A stretch of DNA of 64,000 bases from Oscarella lobularis (lineage: Eukaryota > Porifera > Homoscleromorpha > Homosclerophorida > Oscarellidae). The notes under the pieces are model-generated. The model did no database searches, was not told where the DNA came from, and saw nothing but the letters and a program-made list of their open reading frames with translations. Both the position numbers and the translations under genes were made by a program. The stretch spans positions 558,001 to 622,000 of the forward strand of contig NC_089193.1 of the NCBI RefSeq assembly GCF_947507565.1, in the 5' to 3' direction. Positions 32,577 through 44,327 of this stretch are shown one piece after another. The stretch's first letter is position 1, and each line of letters begins with the position of its first letter.

Positions 32577-35149
32577 ATGGCGACCTCGCGTATGATTTTA
32601 CTTGTCCAAGCTCCAGACTATTCTATGGTGTCTAGATCGTACTATTCGTATTGCTGTCCAGGTACGTAGTCAGAAATCCATTTTTTTCTATGTACGTTAC
32701 ATCTTTTATAGGACATTCTTTCTTTATTTCTTTGAAGCGACGACTGGAGGAAGATACAATCGATTACGACGCAACGTCTCCGTTTTCCGTGGTTACAACA
32801 AAATTTTCACAGTCTCTCACTCTTCATGCACTTTCCGACTGACGCTCTGGCTGTTCCGACAGGAACGCGTTTGCGGTTCAGCTTCAACGTCATTGATCCT
32901 TTCGACGGAGTAACGCTTGCTCCTCAACTTTTCGCTGAAAGATTGTCCACAAGAAATCGTGCGTATCTCGACAGTTTGGCACTCGCTGACATAGTCATTA
33001 CAAACGCCGATACGAATGAAAGAGTCGGTTTAAATCGATATGTTGAACTTGTTTTTAATTCAACTGAAGAATACAGCAAATGTCACTGAGGGCGAGTCAA
33101 TTCCCGCGTGGTCGTTTGACGAAGAACGCGGCATTTGGGTAGAAGAAGGTAACGGCATCGTTTCCGTGTCTCCTGGAGGTGATATTTCGTGGACTTTCAA
33201 CGCAAGTCACTTGAACTGGTGGAATTGCGATAGACCGTGGACCGATAAGAACTGTATCAACGTTGACGTGAGTCATATTCAGAATGGAGGCGCTCCTTTT
33301 CCGCTCTCTGGCGCTTTGGTTAACATTGAAGGAGTCTCCTACAATTACTACACGTCAGTTTTGACAGCGCCGACCGGGCAAACGTGCTTGGAAGCGAAGG
33401 GAGGAGAGTTGAACGCGATTCAGGTGATTCATTCTCAGTTTTCTTATGACAGCGGCGAAGGGATTGTATTTTGTTCATTCTTTTCGTCTTTTTGCGCGCT
33501 GAATTCGCTTTTGTGGACTCCTCATTTAATTGGTTTTGAGGGTCAGTGTGAGGAATTGAGCTTTCTCTGTAAGCGTTCTGTTGTTTCTTTGTTGTTATAC
33601 GTTTAACTAACTTTTTGTTTCTTTAATTGTCGATTGTGGGCTCTTGGATGCTCCGGAGAATGGAGTTGTTGTTCAGCCGAAGACGGTTTCTGTTTATGGC
33701 TCCGTTATGTTTGTGGCTACGGCAACGTTTACATGTCAAAGTGGTTTTGTCCTGTTTGGCGAAATGGAACTTACCTGCAATGAAACTGGACATGCAATGG
33801 TCTGGTGCGAGTCCCGTTTGTCGTAAGTTGAACGAAAAATTTGCTTGAATTGATAGTTAATTTTGTATATTTTTGTCGCCGAACCTATTACAGCGGCGCC
33901 AACGACTCCGGGACCGACTACACCGGAACCAACGACAGAAGGGCCAACTACACCAGAAGCGACAACCGAAGCTCCTACTACTTCTGAGCCCACGACATTT
34001 GGTCCGACTACAGCTGAGCCAACTACTCTAGAACCGACTACACCAGAAGCAGCAACCGAAGCACCTACTACTGCTGAGCCCACGACATTTGGTCTAACTA
34101 CAGCTGAGCCAACTACGAGTAATTTATTTTTCCTGTAGCTATATATCGGCTTTGCCGTTTTCTCTTCGTTCACTTGTTTTTGTTTCTCAGACGTTGCCAA
34201 AATGACAGCTACCGTTGTATCAAGGTATTTTTCGGCATCAGATGACTGTAAAGGAGGCGTTTTGGTTGTGCCCTCATCGGGGCCTATAGTGTTTGCCTTC
34301 CACTTGACGTCTACATTGAACTTCAAAAAGGCTCAACTTCCGACGTGCAATTGGTAAGTTTTATAACTGTCGATCGTTTGAAGCAACGGACTTCTTTCAA
34401 CGTTTGACTTTTATTCAGACAGAAGCTGCTCCTCCAACATCCGCCGCGTCATCAACCCAGGTATAACTATAGTAGTCTTTGTGCAGTGGAAGAAGCTTTC
34501 CAATTAAAAAACGATATAGAGCGTTTCTAATTCGGCAGTGCTACTCTACCGCTACTTGTCTCCTCTTTGGCTCCAAAGTCACGCGAATTTTACAGAGACG
34601 CCATCTTCGGTTTCGGCGCAAACGATGGAGTTTGGTAGTGGAACAGCGTATCGCCATTTGTTGTTTAAAGTAAGTTGTTAGTATATACGCACATGCGATG
34701 GGCTGGCGTTATTGTTCTATACTTTTGTCAAAGGTCAAATTAATAGAAGCCGGGGTTCTTAATGATAATATGTCCTATACTCCATTCAGATGGCCTTCTT
34801 TTCTACGCCTATGAGCGATAGCAATCCCATTGTTCAAATTTGCGACGACAATTTTTGCGTTGGTACTTGTTTCTGGGATCCAAACATGGCGAGTGACTTT
34901 GGCGGCGTTGATTCAGCTTCCGAATGCAACGGATCGTATAGTAGCACCATCACTGCACCAAACTCGCCTTCAACTAACTGGAACATTCGCCTTGAAATTC
35001 ATCCTAATTCTACGTCAGGAATTATCTACGTTACCACAAAGTCATTAACGCGTGAATACGATCAAAAATTGAAGCCAAGTCAAGGTCTTCACTTAAAAGT
35101 GTGCAGACATCACGAAATCGAAATGTATCAGTTAATTCCATTTGTTTGA
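32577..35149 (+). pseudogene. CILP/FAM171-like module, one sushi domain and mucin-like stalk, frameshifted
   Basis: A possible first exon begins with ATG at 32577 and ends at a GT after CCP (32661). The next exon (from 32713) leads into a conserved module with PAWSFDEERGIWVEEGNG and LNWWNCDRPWTDKNC, resembling the tryptophan-rich module of CILP and FAM171 proteins. The sushi exon is 33634-33824 (CGLLDAPENGVVV). A Thr/Pro-rich mucin-like exon covers 33892-34117 (repeats of PTT). Three more exons follow, the last 34790-35149 with four Cys and stop at 35147-35149. At least three one-base frame breaks are needed: near 32822 (TTT run), near 33070 and near 33795 (before the last sushi Cys). It is probably an extracellular matrix or surface protein in origin. 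It could be part of the preceding transcription unit. Confidence 0.65.
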
Positions 35150-38100
35150 ATTGACTTTGCATATGAACAAGTAAGGTACAGCTTTTTGCGAACAAGGCAA
35201 TCGTACTTTTATTCTTGGTCTCTTTCTGTTCTAGTTTTACACGCCTTGTGCAAAACGCCGCAGCGATTTCTGTTTTAGTGAGTTGTTAGTGCTTTCATGT
35301 ATGATATCGAAAAAATTTATGAATTATTAGGAGCTAGAAGTTCATTGCATGTACTCTATACACTATTTAATTATGTCACGAATTTTCCTGATGTTTAAAT
35401 AAAATGCGGTACACACTCTGCAGTACATCCCCCCAGCGCATTAATTGTATTTACCCAGCACTAGCCAGTGTGCCGCAATTATCTATCACGCTTTTACACA
35501 GGCGATCTCGAAATATATTGGAGCAAAGATATAAAATTTCTTTTCAAGCTGATTATGGTATTTAAACGGTTTTTCTAATTCAGATAGTATAAACGGTACT
35601 GAGTAGGCCCAAGAGCCTATATCTACTGTATCATTTGTATTACTTTGTGACTCAGCAACTTGACGATATCCGAAATTCTTTTTAGGGGACTGGACTAATA
35701 GCAATGTACAGCACTTTTGAGACTGATATCAAAGAATTGCGTCACTTTATTGCGTCAGAGATCGCGTGCGCTATTGCTTTCGCGGATCTCTTTTTGCAAC
35801 CGATTTCCTCTTTTCTCTGTCAAAAACGAATCGAACGTCTAGTCTCGAACACCAGCGGGAATCGTTCCTGATCGTTGGCGTGCGAATAGGACGTCGGGTG
35901 CCCCATGCAGCCTAGCTGGCCGCGGAAAATCTGTCAAATTTTCGACCAAAGAAGAGCTTTTACGTCGCTTCGTGGCTAGCCAAAGCGGTCTTATAAAAGC
36001 AAAAGACAGAATAAGGTATCCTACAAAAGGGGGTCCCCACTCGGGGGAGAACTAATCTTTCATCAAAATCCTGGCGAGCTATGTCTCTACGTAGAAAATC
36101 TGGGTGTGATCAACTACATATAGATAATATAAAGAATCTGCGTGTAATCAGTGTCTACATAGAATGTCTGGAGGAGATTAATCCCTACATTGGAAAAGAT
36201 TAGCTCCGGTCTCGAACACGTTCGGGAATCGTTGCTGATCTTTGGCGTGCAAATAAAGTGTCAGGGGCGCTAGCTTGGATGTTCTATCAAATATCACTTT
36301 TGCCCAATTAAGGGCCTTTCTCTCTGTGGGGCTAAAAAAGCAGCCATCTGAAAGCGAACGACAAAAAGAAGGTTCGTTGAAAAGGGGTCTTAAGTGGAAA
36401 TAAAATCTGTTCAACGCTTTCTGCATAAAGAATCTGTGTTGAAATCGATGTCTATATCAGAATCTGTTTGAAGGATATATATCTACATCGAATATCTTGG
36501 TGAGATCACTCTTTATATGGAGAGTTTGAGTGATAATAATCTCTACATAGAAATTCTCGGTGTGATTAATTTCTATATCCTTTGGCGTGGGCCTATTAAT
36601 TACGAGATGATCTAGTTATGTGCACATGCATTGGCGTCGTTTAATGTTTTGTCTACGACTTTCCGTATGAAAAAGTGACCTAAACTTCGAGCAGGCAGTA
36701 TGATGTTTTTCACAGATGCACTTTTGTCTTTATCCTGTGCTAGAGACTCCCTTCGGCGACGTTCTTGCTCAAACACGTGTTATCAACTCTCAAAGACCTC
36801 CGAGGCCAACGAGGTGAAAGAGGCCGTATCTCTATAGCAGGGGCCGATAGAGTTGGCTTCCCCACTATGGCGAGACGCGGTGGGTCACAATAGCGGTCCC
36901 CTTGGATAACACGAGTGGCGGACTCACATCCGAGGACGCTTCACTCCCAAGGCCCATCTCCGAGGCCAATCGAGGATAAAGAGGCCGTACCCCGTGCTTC
37001 GTGGGTCAACCGAAGCTCCGGGCTCCGTGTCCACCAGAGGGCGTGGGTGAATCGCCCTCCCTGACTGAAGACGCCGAAAGGACGATCGTTTGTAGTTCGA
37101 GTTAACTTCCGGTTTATTTCCGGGTTTATTGAATAAAAATATTATTTTCTCTTCTACTTTACATTGCGTCCCGCCGCGCCCTAACTATCAAAGACACGCA
37201 CGCGCGAAAAATCCCTCCTCCCACAAACCCCAACTGCGCAGAGCAAGAAGTACACTATGCAATAAAACAGACTTATGCATCACGTCCTCTTTGATTCTGC
37301 GACGATTCATTGCGGAAGCGCTGCAGAATCTGATGATTGCGTCACGGCAAGACATTCCTTGCTACGAGAACGATTAATTGATGATCACGCATGAGCACGT
37401 CTATTTCGCAATTACAGCGACAACGCAATCCCACCGCGAACCATTCACAACTTCCAACCACAAAAACGACGACCACCTACCGCGGCACCGACTCAAAAGG
37501 TCACACACCCCTTCCCGATCGTAGCAGCACTTGCGTTCACAGCCACTATACTGTGCATCATCAATGTAGCAGTAGAAAGCAGTTACGATCTAGATATTTT
37601 TCGCCCATAAACAAGTGCACTAGCGATTTCTCTCCTCTCTATAAGGAGCGCTACCCGAGATGTAAGATGGTACATAATACAGGCCTTATGATCGGGCGAC
37701 CATCAAGCGATCGCAGAGGCCACTGTAAGCTTACTTTAAATAGCGGCGACAATTTACTCAAATAGACGGCGCTTCACTTCTCCCTAGATAGAACCGACAA
37801 CATACAAAACACACGTGAAAAAAGCTTTGGCTAACTTTCCAATTTGCCAATTAAGAAACGCTTGATCCATCTCGTGACATTTTTCAAACTGCAACTGATA
37901 TATAAAATTGTCAAGACGAAGTTGATGCTTTGAAATCGTTCAGCGTTGAAAAAATTCTTCTTATGACACTTAGGCTAGATATGGTCCCATAGGTTATTCA
38001 AGACCCCGGCCTACTGTATATCAACCTGGCTCGATGCTACATATCAGTTATGATCCCTCTTTGATTGTCGTTCTCAAGCCTCCAAACGTCTTACCAAGAA

Positions 38101-38337
38101 TCTATGGAGCTTATCCCGAAATTCAACAAGGACGCTAATCAGCAAAGACAAATTCGATAGACTAAAAAAAGGGAAGACGGATGACAGTTAAAAAGATTGG
38201 TGTGTACGTCACCCACATCCCAGGTGATTCTCGTTTCGCATGCTAGAGTATCGAGCAGAGACTGTGACGTTTTCTATACGAACTCCACATTAAAACATTT
38301 CCAAATACAAGAGAGTTTACTTACATGTAAGTACAGT
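35150..38337. other. Intergenic region with degenerate repeats
   Basis: No gene is supported. Between about 36060 and 36590 a motif like ctctacatagaaaatctggg recurs at loose spacing with much divergence, a decayed minisatellite. The segment with tctcgaacac and gggaatcgtt...gatc at 35845-35900 recurs at 36205-36265. A GC-rich block has ctccgaggccaa...agaggccgta twice (36799 and 36950). The plus-strand frame 37391-37765 (124 codons, basic) has no recognised domain. Confidence 0.5.
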
Positions 38338-39004
38338 ACAGTGACACGCTCTTCGTACTGTGCTGCGAGTTCACATTAATCTATAAATACATATATGACA
38401 GGCCGTTGGGGTAAACAGGTGAGGCCCCTTTTGGGGGTTCAGAATCACTAGGGCCACGGGATTTTGGCTCGCGGCGACCGTGGCGAAAATCGTGCGTTCG
38501 CATAATTCAAACCACATGGAGACATACCTTATAGCTCTTCTTCGCGAACCGAAGAAAAGAATTCGACATACGAGGGAGGAGAGAAGAGCTTCGAAACGGC
38601 GACGGATGAATTCGGCTCTTGGGCGATAGGGAACTTAGTTGCGTCGACAAACCCGTTTACCTGTAGGCATTCAGAGTGCAGTTAAATGGAATATCTCCAC
38701 TAGCGTCTCGAGCTTTACCTTGCGCTTCCCAAGGCGAAAATCTGTTCGTGAGACAACTTAGGGAGCCTCACTTTTTCGTAACGACGTCAGCGTGTGGAAA
38801 AAGTGCTTTGGAAAGCATCCTACTGATAGTGGAAACGCGTCCTGCGAACAATTGAGCGAAAACGACTACATTTCTTTGACCATTACCCGGATAAGGACGT
38901 CAAGTACTAATGATACCCGGATAAGGGCATCAAATACTTATGGATGAGTCGAACTGTCAGTATTGCTGAATGTTAATAGATTCCTAAAACAACACAGCAC
39001 ATTA
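38338..39004 (+). repeat. Direct repeat R1 (about 0.67 kb)
   Basis: From acagtgacacgct to cagcacattaa this segment matches 42152-42794 at high identity with short indels, in the same orientation. It has no open frame of note and no terminal inverted repeat or LTR-like TG...CA ends that I can see. Confidence 0.9.
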
Positions 39005-39066
39005 AGGGAGAGTAGCAAGTTGGAGATATCTGTGTTTTGTCCAATTATTATGTTAGTTTCATCTAC

Positions 39067-39154
39067 AGTACAAAGGGGACTCCCTTTTGTACTGAAGATG
39101 AGTCTGCTGCATGCCGTGTTCCTATCGGATAGGAACACGGCATGCAGCAGACTC
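39067..39154. repeat. Two adjacent hairpins, one a perfect 55-bp palindrome
   Basis: 39100-39154 is a perfect inverted repeat with arms gagtctgctgcatgccgtgt... around a single central base at 39127. Immediately before it, about 39067-39093 (gtacaaagggga and tcccttttgtac) forms a second, slightly imperfect hairpin. These could be foldback element remnants, small-RNA hairpins or cruciform sites. Confidence 0.9.
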
Positions 39155-39672
39155 TCACGATCACCCAACAAATCACGTGTAAACAGAAACCAATAACGTG
39201 TTTAGAAGAAATTATCCCACGCCTATGTTCATGAGAACTTGACTCTATCATCTGTGTCGCCGTCGTGATCAGTAACAGCAGAAACAGAAACCTGTCGACA
39301 TATGCACCATGATGCCCCATACCTCAAAGTGGTGTGGGAGTATGTTTATGGTAAACAACCGGCCAGAGTATCTCTGAGTTTGCTAATCGCTTGCACGTAT
39401 ACACATCTGTCACATTCACTGACTCCATCGTCTTCTTACTCTGAATATTCAGAAGCGTTCCGTTGAATTAATTATAACCAGCAAGCATGGAGCTGAAGCA
39501 GACCAGCGTGCTTCTAGTATTTATTTAGTTTTTCTTAACGCAGAAAGTGACTTGTTTCTGCCAAACCTTCGCTTCGCAGGGGCGGATGCAGCGTTTGTTT
39601 ACACTCAACAATCTCACGTGCTGCAACAATAAATAGACGTGCGCTACGCGCATAAATTGAAACGTCACGGTT
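39155..39672. other. Upstream region of the Frizzled-like gene
   Basis: No exon is recognised. It probably includes the promoter of the gene starting at 39673. Confidence 0.4.
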
Positions 39673-42045
39673 ATGAAGGTGAAAGCGCATCTAAAAGTCG
39701 CTGCCGTTGGCTTTGTCGCCATTCTATTCGCTGTTGCGTCTATGCCGTCAATTGTCTTTTTTACCCGAACTCGATTTGCCACCGATTTGTATAATGGCTT
39801 GGTGAGTTTGGTTGTATCATGATATAGTGCGTCACGCCGGCTCTGGAAGTATCGTAGGTTACGTAGGTTACTATAAGGCATTAGGTAGTGCAGACAAGAT
39901 TGTTTACTGACTACGTAGCAACATACGTAGCCGTACGTACGTGCAAGTAGCCATCGGCCGAGAAAACAATATAATTTTTAAAAGCAATCTGTGCTTCTAG
40001 AAGCGAGGTGAAATTCAAGTGGACTCCAAGTGCAACGTGTCTGTGCCAATAAACACTTCGTTCATTGAAGGAATTTTCACGGCTGTGGGTTTTCGACTGG
40101 AAATTCCAATGCGTTTTGGAGACACCGTCGATTTTCCTCTTGTTGTTCTTTGCAAAGCGCTGCAAATTCTCAATGTGACGCAGTGGCCTCTTCTTGCCCC
40201 AGAAGACACCAGCTTTATATTGTCGCAGCCGCAAATTGAGAAGTTGGTCTACCTTTGGTCACCCGTTGTTCATCCTCTTTCCAATAAGAGTACGTAAGTA
40301 GTTGTGTCACAGTAATACTAAAAACTGCATGTCTAGATGAAAATTGTAGCCTGAGTGTCGATCTTATTTCTAACTGGACTCAATCGTCCTCAGCACTGTC
40401 GGGCCTAAATTGGAGTTGGCTCAGTGAAGCGCAGGAGAATGCAGATTTGGCCCTCTTTGGAATCATCGTTATTTTTGGAAGTATTTTATTTGTCATGGTG
40501 TCGGTTTCAGCGTTGTCCATCGAATCAAAGTAAGACATCCGTTTATCAGCGCTAAGCTGCTGATTAATTAAAAATAAACATAGGAGAAAGTTTCCTCACT
40601 CCGTTGTGGCCTGGTACACCATGCTATGCATTGTCATTCCAAGTCAGTTATGCTAGAGAAATGCAGACTTCATATTTTGAAGTTTTTGATTAGTTTATGC
40701 CGAAGGAGTAGGGAGACTGTTCAAAAAAGAAAAAGCTTTGTGCTGCGGAAAAGAGACCCTGTTTTCCGCGCTTCTTGCAACGACGTCCGGATGCCTGTAC
40801 CCTATTGTTTACTGTTAGTGGAAAGCGATTTGCTCTGTTATCTAATTATTTCATCATTTTTGTCACAGCGATCATCAAAAATTTTACGTACACCGCAGCA
40901 GTTTTCTGGGCGGCTGTAGGAATAATCAATGTTTGGCTTGCAGTGGTGATGTCAAAAACCAGTCTGTTCAGTGAACATAAGAACAAAGTGCTGCCTTTGA
41001 AGCAGTGACCATTTGGGGCTTGGCAGCGCTACTCGCACTTCTGCCGTACGTGATCGAAGGAGAAAATGGATACGATAACTTTCTGCTCTGCTTTGGCTGT
41101 CCTAGGCCAAAAGAGCATCTTGGCTACTACTTCATGACTCTAGCTCAGCAAATTGGAATGATTATTGGAGGCCTTTTCATCGTTCATCTTATATACAAAC
41201 TGAAAGTACAAGTAGGTCTTTTGAGGGCTTCTGCGTAAATTAATACATGACACTGCGTGATTTTTTGCAGAACGCTATTCAAAAAAAACTTCTCTCTGAA
41301 GGACTCGGAGAGTCTGGACAACAGCCGCGAAGTGTCCGCGAGCTGTCTCTAGTCGAGCGTCGATTCTTTGTCTTTCTTCTTTTCATATACGCCATTGGTC
41401 TTCTCTTTGTTTTAAACTACGTCGGATTCATGTACTTTCGAAATGAAATCGACGTAAGCAAGCTCTTTTGCTACTTCGCCTGCCTGTCATTACGATCAGA
41501 CGAGAATGAATATCTGGAGAGCGGCAAGTCTGCCACCGAAGTTATTAGAAATTTGCTCGTTGTTTACCTAGTGGCGTATCGAGTGGCAACAATTTTGTCA
41601 CTTTGCGCTATCGTAGCTTTTTTTAGTGCGGCAAAAGATTTTCGTCAATTCTGGAAGAACAAAATTTGGAAGATCAAATTTTTCTGGGCGAAGAAAGGTA
41701 GGACAAAGGAGTCCCTAGCTAAAGGAGAAAATCTCGCCTTTGGTGCATCAAAGCCTCCGAGACTCCATGAAAGGTCGAATCAACGAGCGAAACTCCTTCG
41801 AAGCGTGGCAGGTGAGTACTAAACTCTCTTCTTCTCCGGAATAACTGAAGTGAATCTGTTCGTATAACCTCGTTGTCTAACTTAATTCGTAGTCGTTTCT
41901 GGTGTACGGCCTTCCGAAATAAGTATACTAGTTTAGATAGATGGTATCTTAATTGACACTTCGACGTTTTGTCCTAACCAATTTCTAGTTTTTATTGGGC
42001 TGCATTTCAGGAAGAAACCTAGTTCGGTTAGTTCTCCACTTTTAA
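39673..42045 (+). CDS. Frizzled-like (class F) seven-transmembrane protein without a CRD
   Basis: Exons: 39673-39801, 40001-40289, 40337-40529, 40584-40642, 40694-40813, 40869-40961, 41006-41211, 41271-41811, 42011-42045 (or unspliced stop at 41822); about 550 residues. A signal peptide opens the protein. The ectodomain of about 150 residues has few Cys and no recognisable Frizzled cysteine-rich domain. TM1 is LALFGIIVIFGSILFVMVSV. Then KRKFPHSVVAWYTMLC occupies the place of the Frizzled RFxYPERPIIFL segment. Next come CCGKETLFSALLATTSG (TM3 side), TIWGLAALLALLPYV, and LSLVERRFFVFLLFIYAIG, like KLEKLMVRIGIFSVLY before TM6. After TM7, AKDFRQFW sits where Frizzled has KTxxxW. Family assignment is by motif order and is moderate. 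The 44-bp intron 40962-41005 is needed to keep frame and matches other tiny introns here. A C-terminal basic tail follows. Confidence 0.6.
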
Positions 42046-42151
42046 ATTTTCTTTTGATATTCTTCACAAATATCCGTTCGTTTATACATAGAAATCGGCG
42101 TAATCAGTTCGGATTCGCGAATTCGTCCTCGAAACGATCATCATGCAATCT

Positions 42152-42794
42152 ACAGTGACACGCTTTTCGTACTTTGCTGCGAGTACACATGAATCTATAG
42201 GCCGTTGGGGTAAACAGGTGAGGCCCCTTTTGGGGGTTCAGAATCACTAGGGCCACGGGATTTTGGCTCGAGGCGACCGTGGCGAAAATCGTGCGCTCGC
42301 ATAATTCAAACCACATGGAGACACACCTTATAGCTCTTCTTCGCGCAACGGAGAAAAGAATTCGACATACGAGGGAGGAGAGAAGAGCTTCGAAACGGCG
42401 ACGGATGAATTCGGCTCTTGGGCGATGGGGAACAACTTAGTTGCATCGACAAATCCGTTTAACTGTAGGCATTCAGATTTCGGTTAAATGGAATATCTCC
42501 ACTCGCGTCTCGAGCTTTACCTCGCGCTTCCCAAGGCGAAAATCTGTGCGTCGGACACCTTAGGGAGCCTCACTTTTTTGTAAAGACGCCAGCGGATTGA
42601 AAAAGTCGTTTGGAAAGCATCCTACTGATAGCGGAAACGCGTCCTGCGAAAAAATCAGCGAGAACGACTACATTTATTTGACAATGACCCGGATGTGGGA
42701 ACATCACTACTAATGATACCCGGATAAGGGCACCAAAATCTGTCAAACTGTCGGTAATGCTGTATGTTAATAGATTCAACAAAACAGCACATTA
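42152..42794 (+). repeat. Direct repeat R2 (about 0.64 kb)
   Basis: This is the second copy of R1 (38338-39004), same orientation, lying just downstream of the Frizzled-like gene. Differences are scattered substitutions plus a few indels, for example a 17-bp block (aaatacatatatgacag) present only in R1. Confidence 0.9.
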
Positions 42795-42944
42795 ATTACA
42801 CGTTCGCAAAGTTCTTATTTTTATTGTGCTACGCAGTAACCGACAAACAAAGTAAAATGGCCGTACATTTGAGACAAAATTGATCTCCCCAGTCAATCTT
42901 TGAGCCTTCACTTTCCGTAAAGCGTACCTCGACGATTTTGTCTT

Positions 42945-43208
42945 TCAGCCTGCGTTAGACATTCTATAAACGTACTGCACTTTTCGATGTCTTACGATGG
43001 TGCGTTGCTCCGATTGAAATCGATTGACCAGTTTCTTACTCGGAATGCTCTCATCATAATCGAAACGATGTAACGGTGTCCCAAAGCGTGAAATGGTCGC
43101 CGATCGTCCGAAACGAATGAGATGCCTAATTGGTTTCGATCGAACTTGGGAAAGTTGAAGTAGAAAAGAAAAGACAACGAAAGCGACCATCATCAGCTGC
43201 TTCGCCAT
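42945..43208 (-). CDS. Small secreted peptide precursor A (RF-G-R containing)
   Basis: Single-exon frame of 87 residues. Residues 1-24 are a clear signal peptide (MAKQLMMVAFVVFSFLLQLS) likely cleaved before KPIRHL. The start of the mature part contains LIRFGRSATISRFG; an RFGR sequence is a classic site where cleavage and amidation would yield an RF-amide, but a single occurrence is weak evidence. It is paralogous to the gene at 44073 on the other strand: both open MA(K/R)Q and share a hydrophobic leader and an HL-x-I-x-RSA block. There are no cysteines in the mature region. It might be a neuropeptide-like or antimicrobial peptide; the function is unknown. Confidence 0.6.
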   Translation of the reverse strand: MAKQLMMVAFVVFSFLLQLSQVRSKPIRHLIRFGRSATISRFGTPLHRFDYDESIPSKKLVNRFQSEQRTIVRHRKVQYVYRMSNAG

Positions 43209-44072
43209 GAATACCGCAAGGTTTTAGGCACAGCTATAGGGGCAACGGAGCAACCGACGGTTCTTTTATAATGTACTGCCGGAATCTAACCAAACCACAC
43301 TCTAACCTAAACATCAGTTGATGATCAATGATTCGTCTACGGCACCTCAAATAGACCTGCGGCGCCGTAAGTTGAATAAGTCAATTTGACATTAATTACC
43401 TCGGGCGGAAGAGAATCGCTTCCTCAGATTAGAAGAAGCGACGTCCTGTTTACGTAAATACCAAAGGCGTCGCGCAGCTGAATTAGACAGCTGTAAGTTT
43501 TGGTTGCAAGCCTTCGTATCAGAGGAATGCCGCAATTTCATTCGCGCCTTGCATGGTCTTACCTTTCTGTCCTTCGTGAAAAAGGAAAAGCATCGTTTTC
43601 TAAGCACGCATGCATGCAGTTTGCTTCTTACGTACGTTCGTTTCATATGTCTTCCTCTCATGAACCAGTGACTTATATACTTTATTATATATATACCTCA
43701 TTGGTAATTTTCTGGGGGGAAAAGAACGCGGTCAAGCCAATATAGGTTCACGATCGATGAGTTGTCGTCTCCACAGAGGCTGAGATCGAGCATCTCCCAT
43801 TGTCAAGTTTGAGGAAGCCTTTCGCTTCTGGAGATCGTCATCGCGGTCACTTTAGCTTCCGAGAGTACGGAACGTAATAACCTCATAATTGAATCATGTA
43901 TGACGCGAGGGATGGTTGCTGTAGGTTTCGTTTCTGCCACTAACTTCCACACCGAGGAAGGGCTTCTCATAACTTCTACAAGAGGACGTTATACGTTAGC
44001 TTCTGGCTGGACATGTAGCTACATAAATATCGTGGGCTCTGGACTTCCTACAGAGACCCTGCAGTAGCGTTC
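43209..44072. other. Shared upstream region of the divergent peptide genes
   Basis: No exon is recognised. An A/T motif (tttttataatgta, about 43262) lies some 55 bp upstream of the minus-strand ATG and could be a TATA-type element; ctacataaatatcg (about 44020) has a similar position for the plus-strand gene. The frames at 43392-43745 are without features. Confidence 0.4.
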
Positions 44073-44327
44073 ATGGCACGACAGATGATTGCTGTTGCTT
44101 TCTTTGCCTCTTGTATTCTACTTTCAACGTACACGAGCCCGATCCAGGAGAAAGACATATTTCATCTCGCCATATGGAGAAGATCGGCGCTAAAGTCTAA
44201 GCCCCAGTCAGTACTAGAAAAAACGCAATCGGAGAAAGATGAAAGCCGTCTCAACAATAGTCTTAGCCATTCGCAACAGCGAAATGATGTAAAGCACATC
44301 ATTTGGAATCGAAAGCCCTATACGTAA
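44073..44327 (+). CDS. Small secreted peptide precursor B
   Basis: Single-exon frame of 84 residues. The signal peptide MARQMIAVAFFASCILLSTY is followed by a mature part with basic sites (IWRRSA, WNRKPYT at the end) and a polar Ser/Gln/Lys/Glu-rich middle. It resembles precursor A (42945-43208) in the leader and in the HL-x-I-x-RSA segment, though the RFG of A is absent. The two genes are divergently arranged about 0.86 kb apart and may share control elements. The function is unknown. Confidence 0.6.
   Translation: MARQMIAVAFFASCILLSTYTSPIQEKDIFHLAIWRRSALKSKPQSVLEKTQSEKDESRLNNSLSHSQQRNDVKHIIWNRKPYT

Noticed and set aside
33736-34326. Minus-strand frame of 196 codons with Val/Gly repeats
   Set aside because: It is the antisense of the Thr/Pro-rich mucin-like exon on the plus strand.
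36780-37080. GC-rich block with repeated gaggccaa motifs as a structured RNA
   Set aside because: Repeats are direct rather than pairing, and no known RNA family features were seen.
37391-37765. Plus-strand 124-codon frame, possible gene
   Set aside because: Composition looks like translated non-coding DNA; no domain, signal or splice evidence.
40962-41005. Frameshift in the Frizzled-like gene
   Set aside because: A 44-bp GT-AG intron restores the frame with matching phase, and introns of 43-47 bp occur in other intact genes here.
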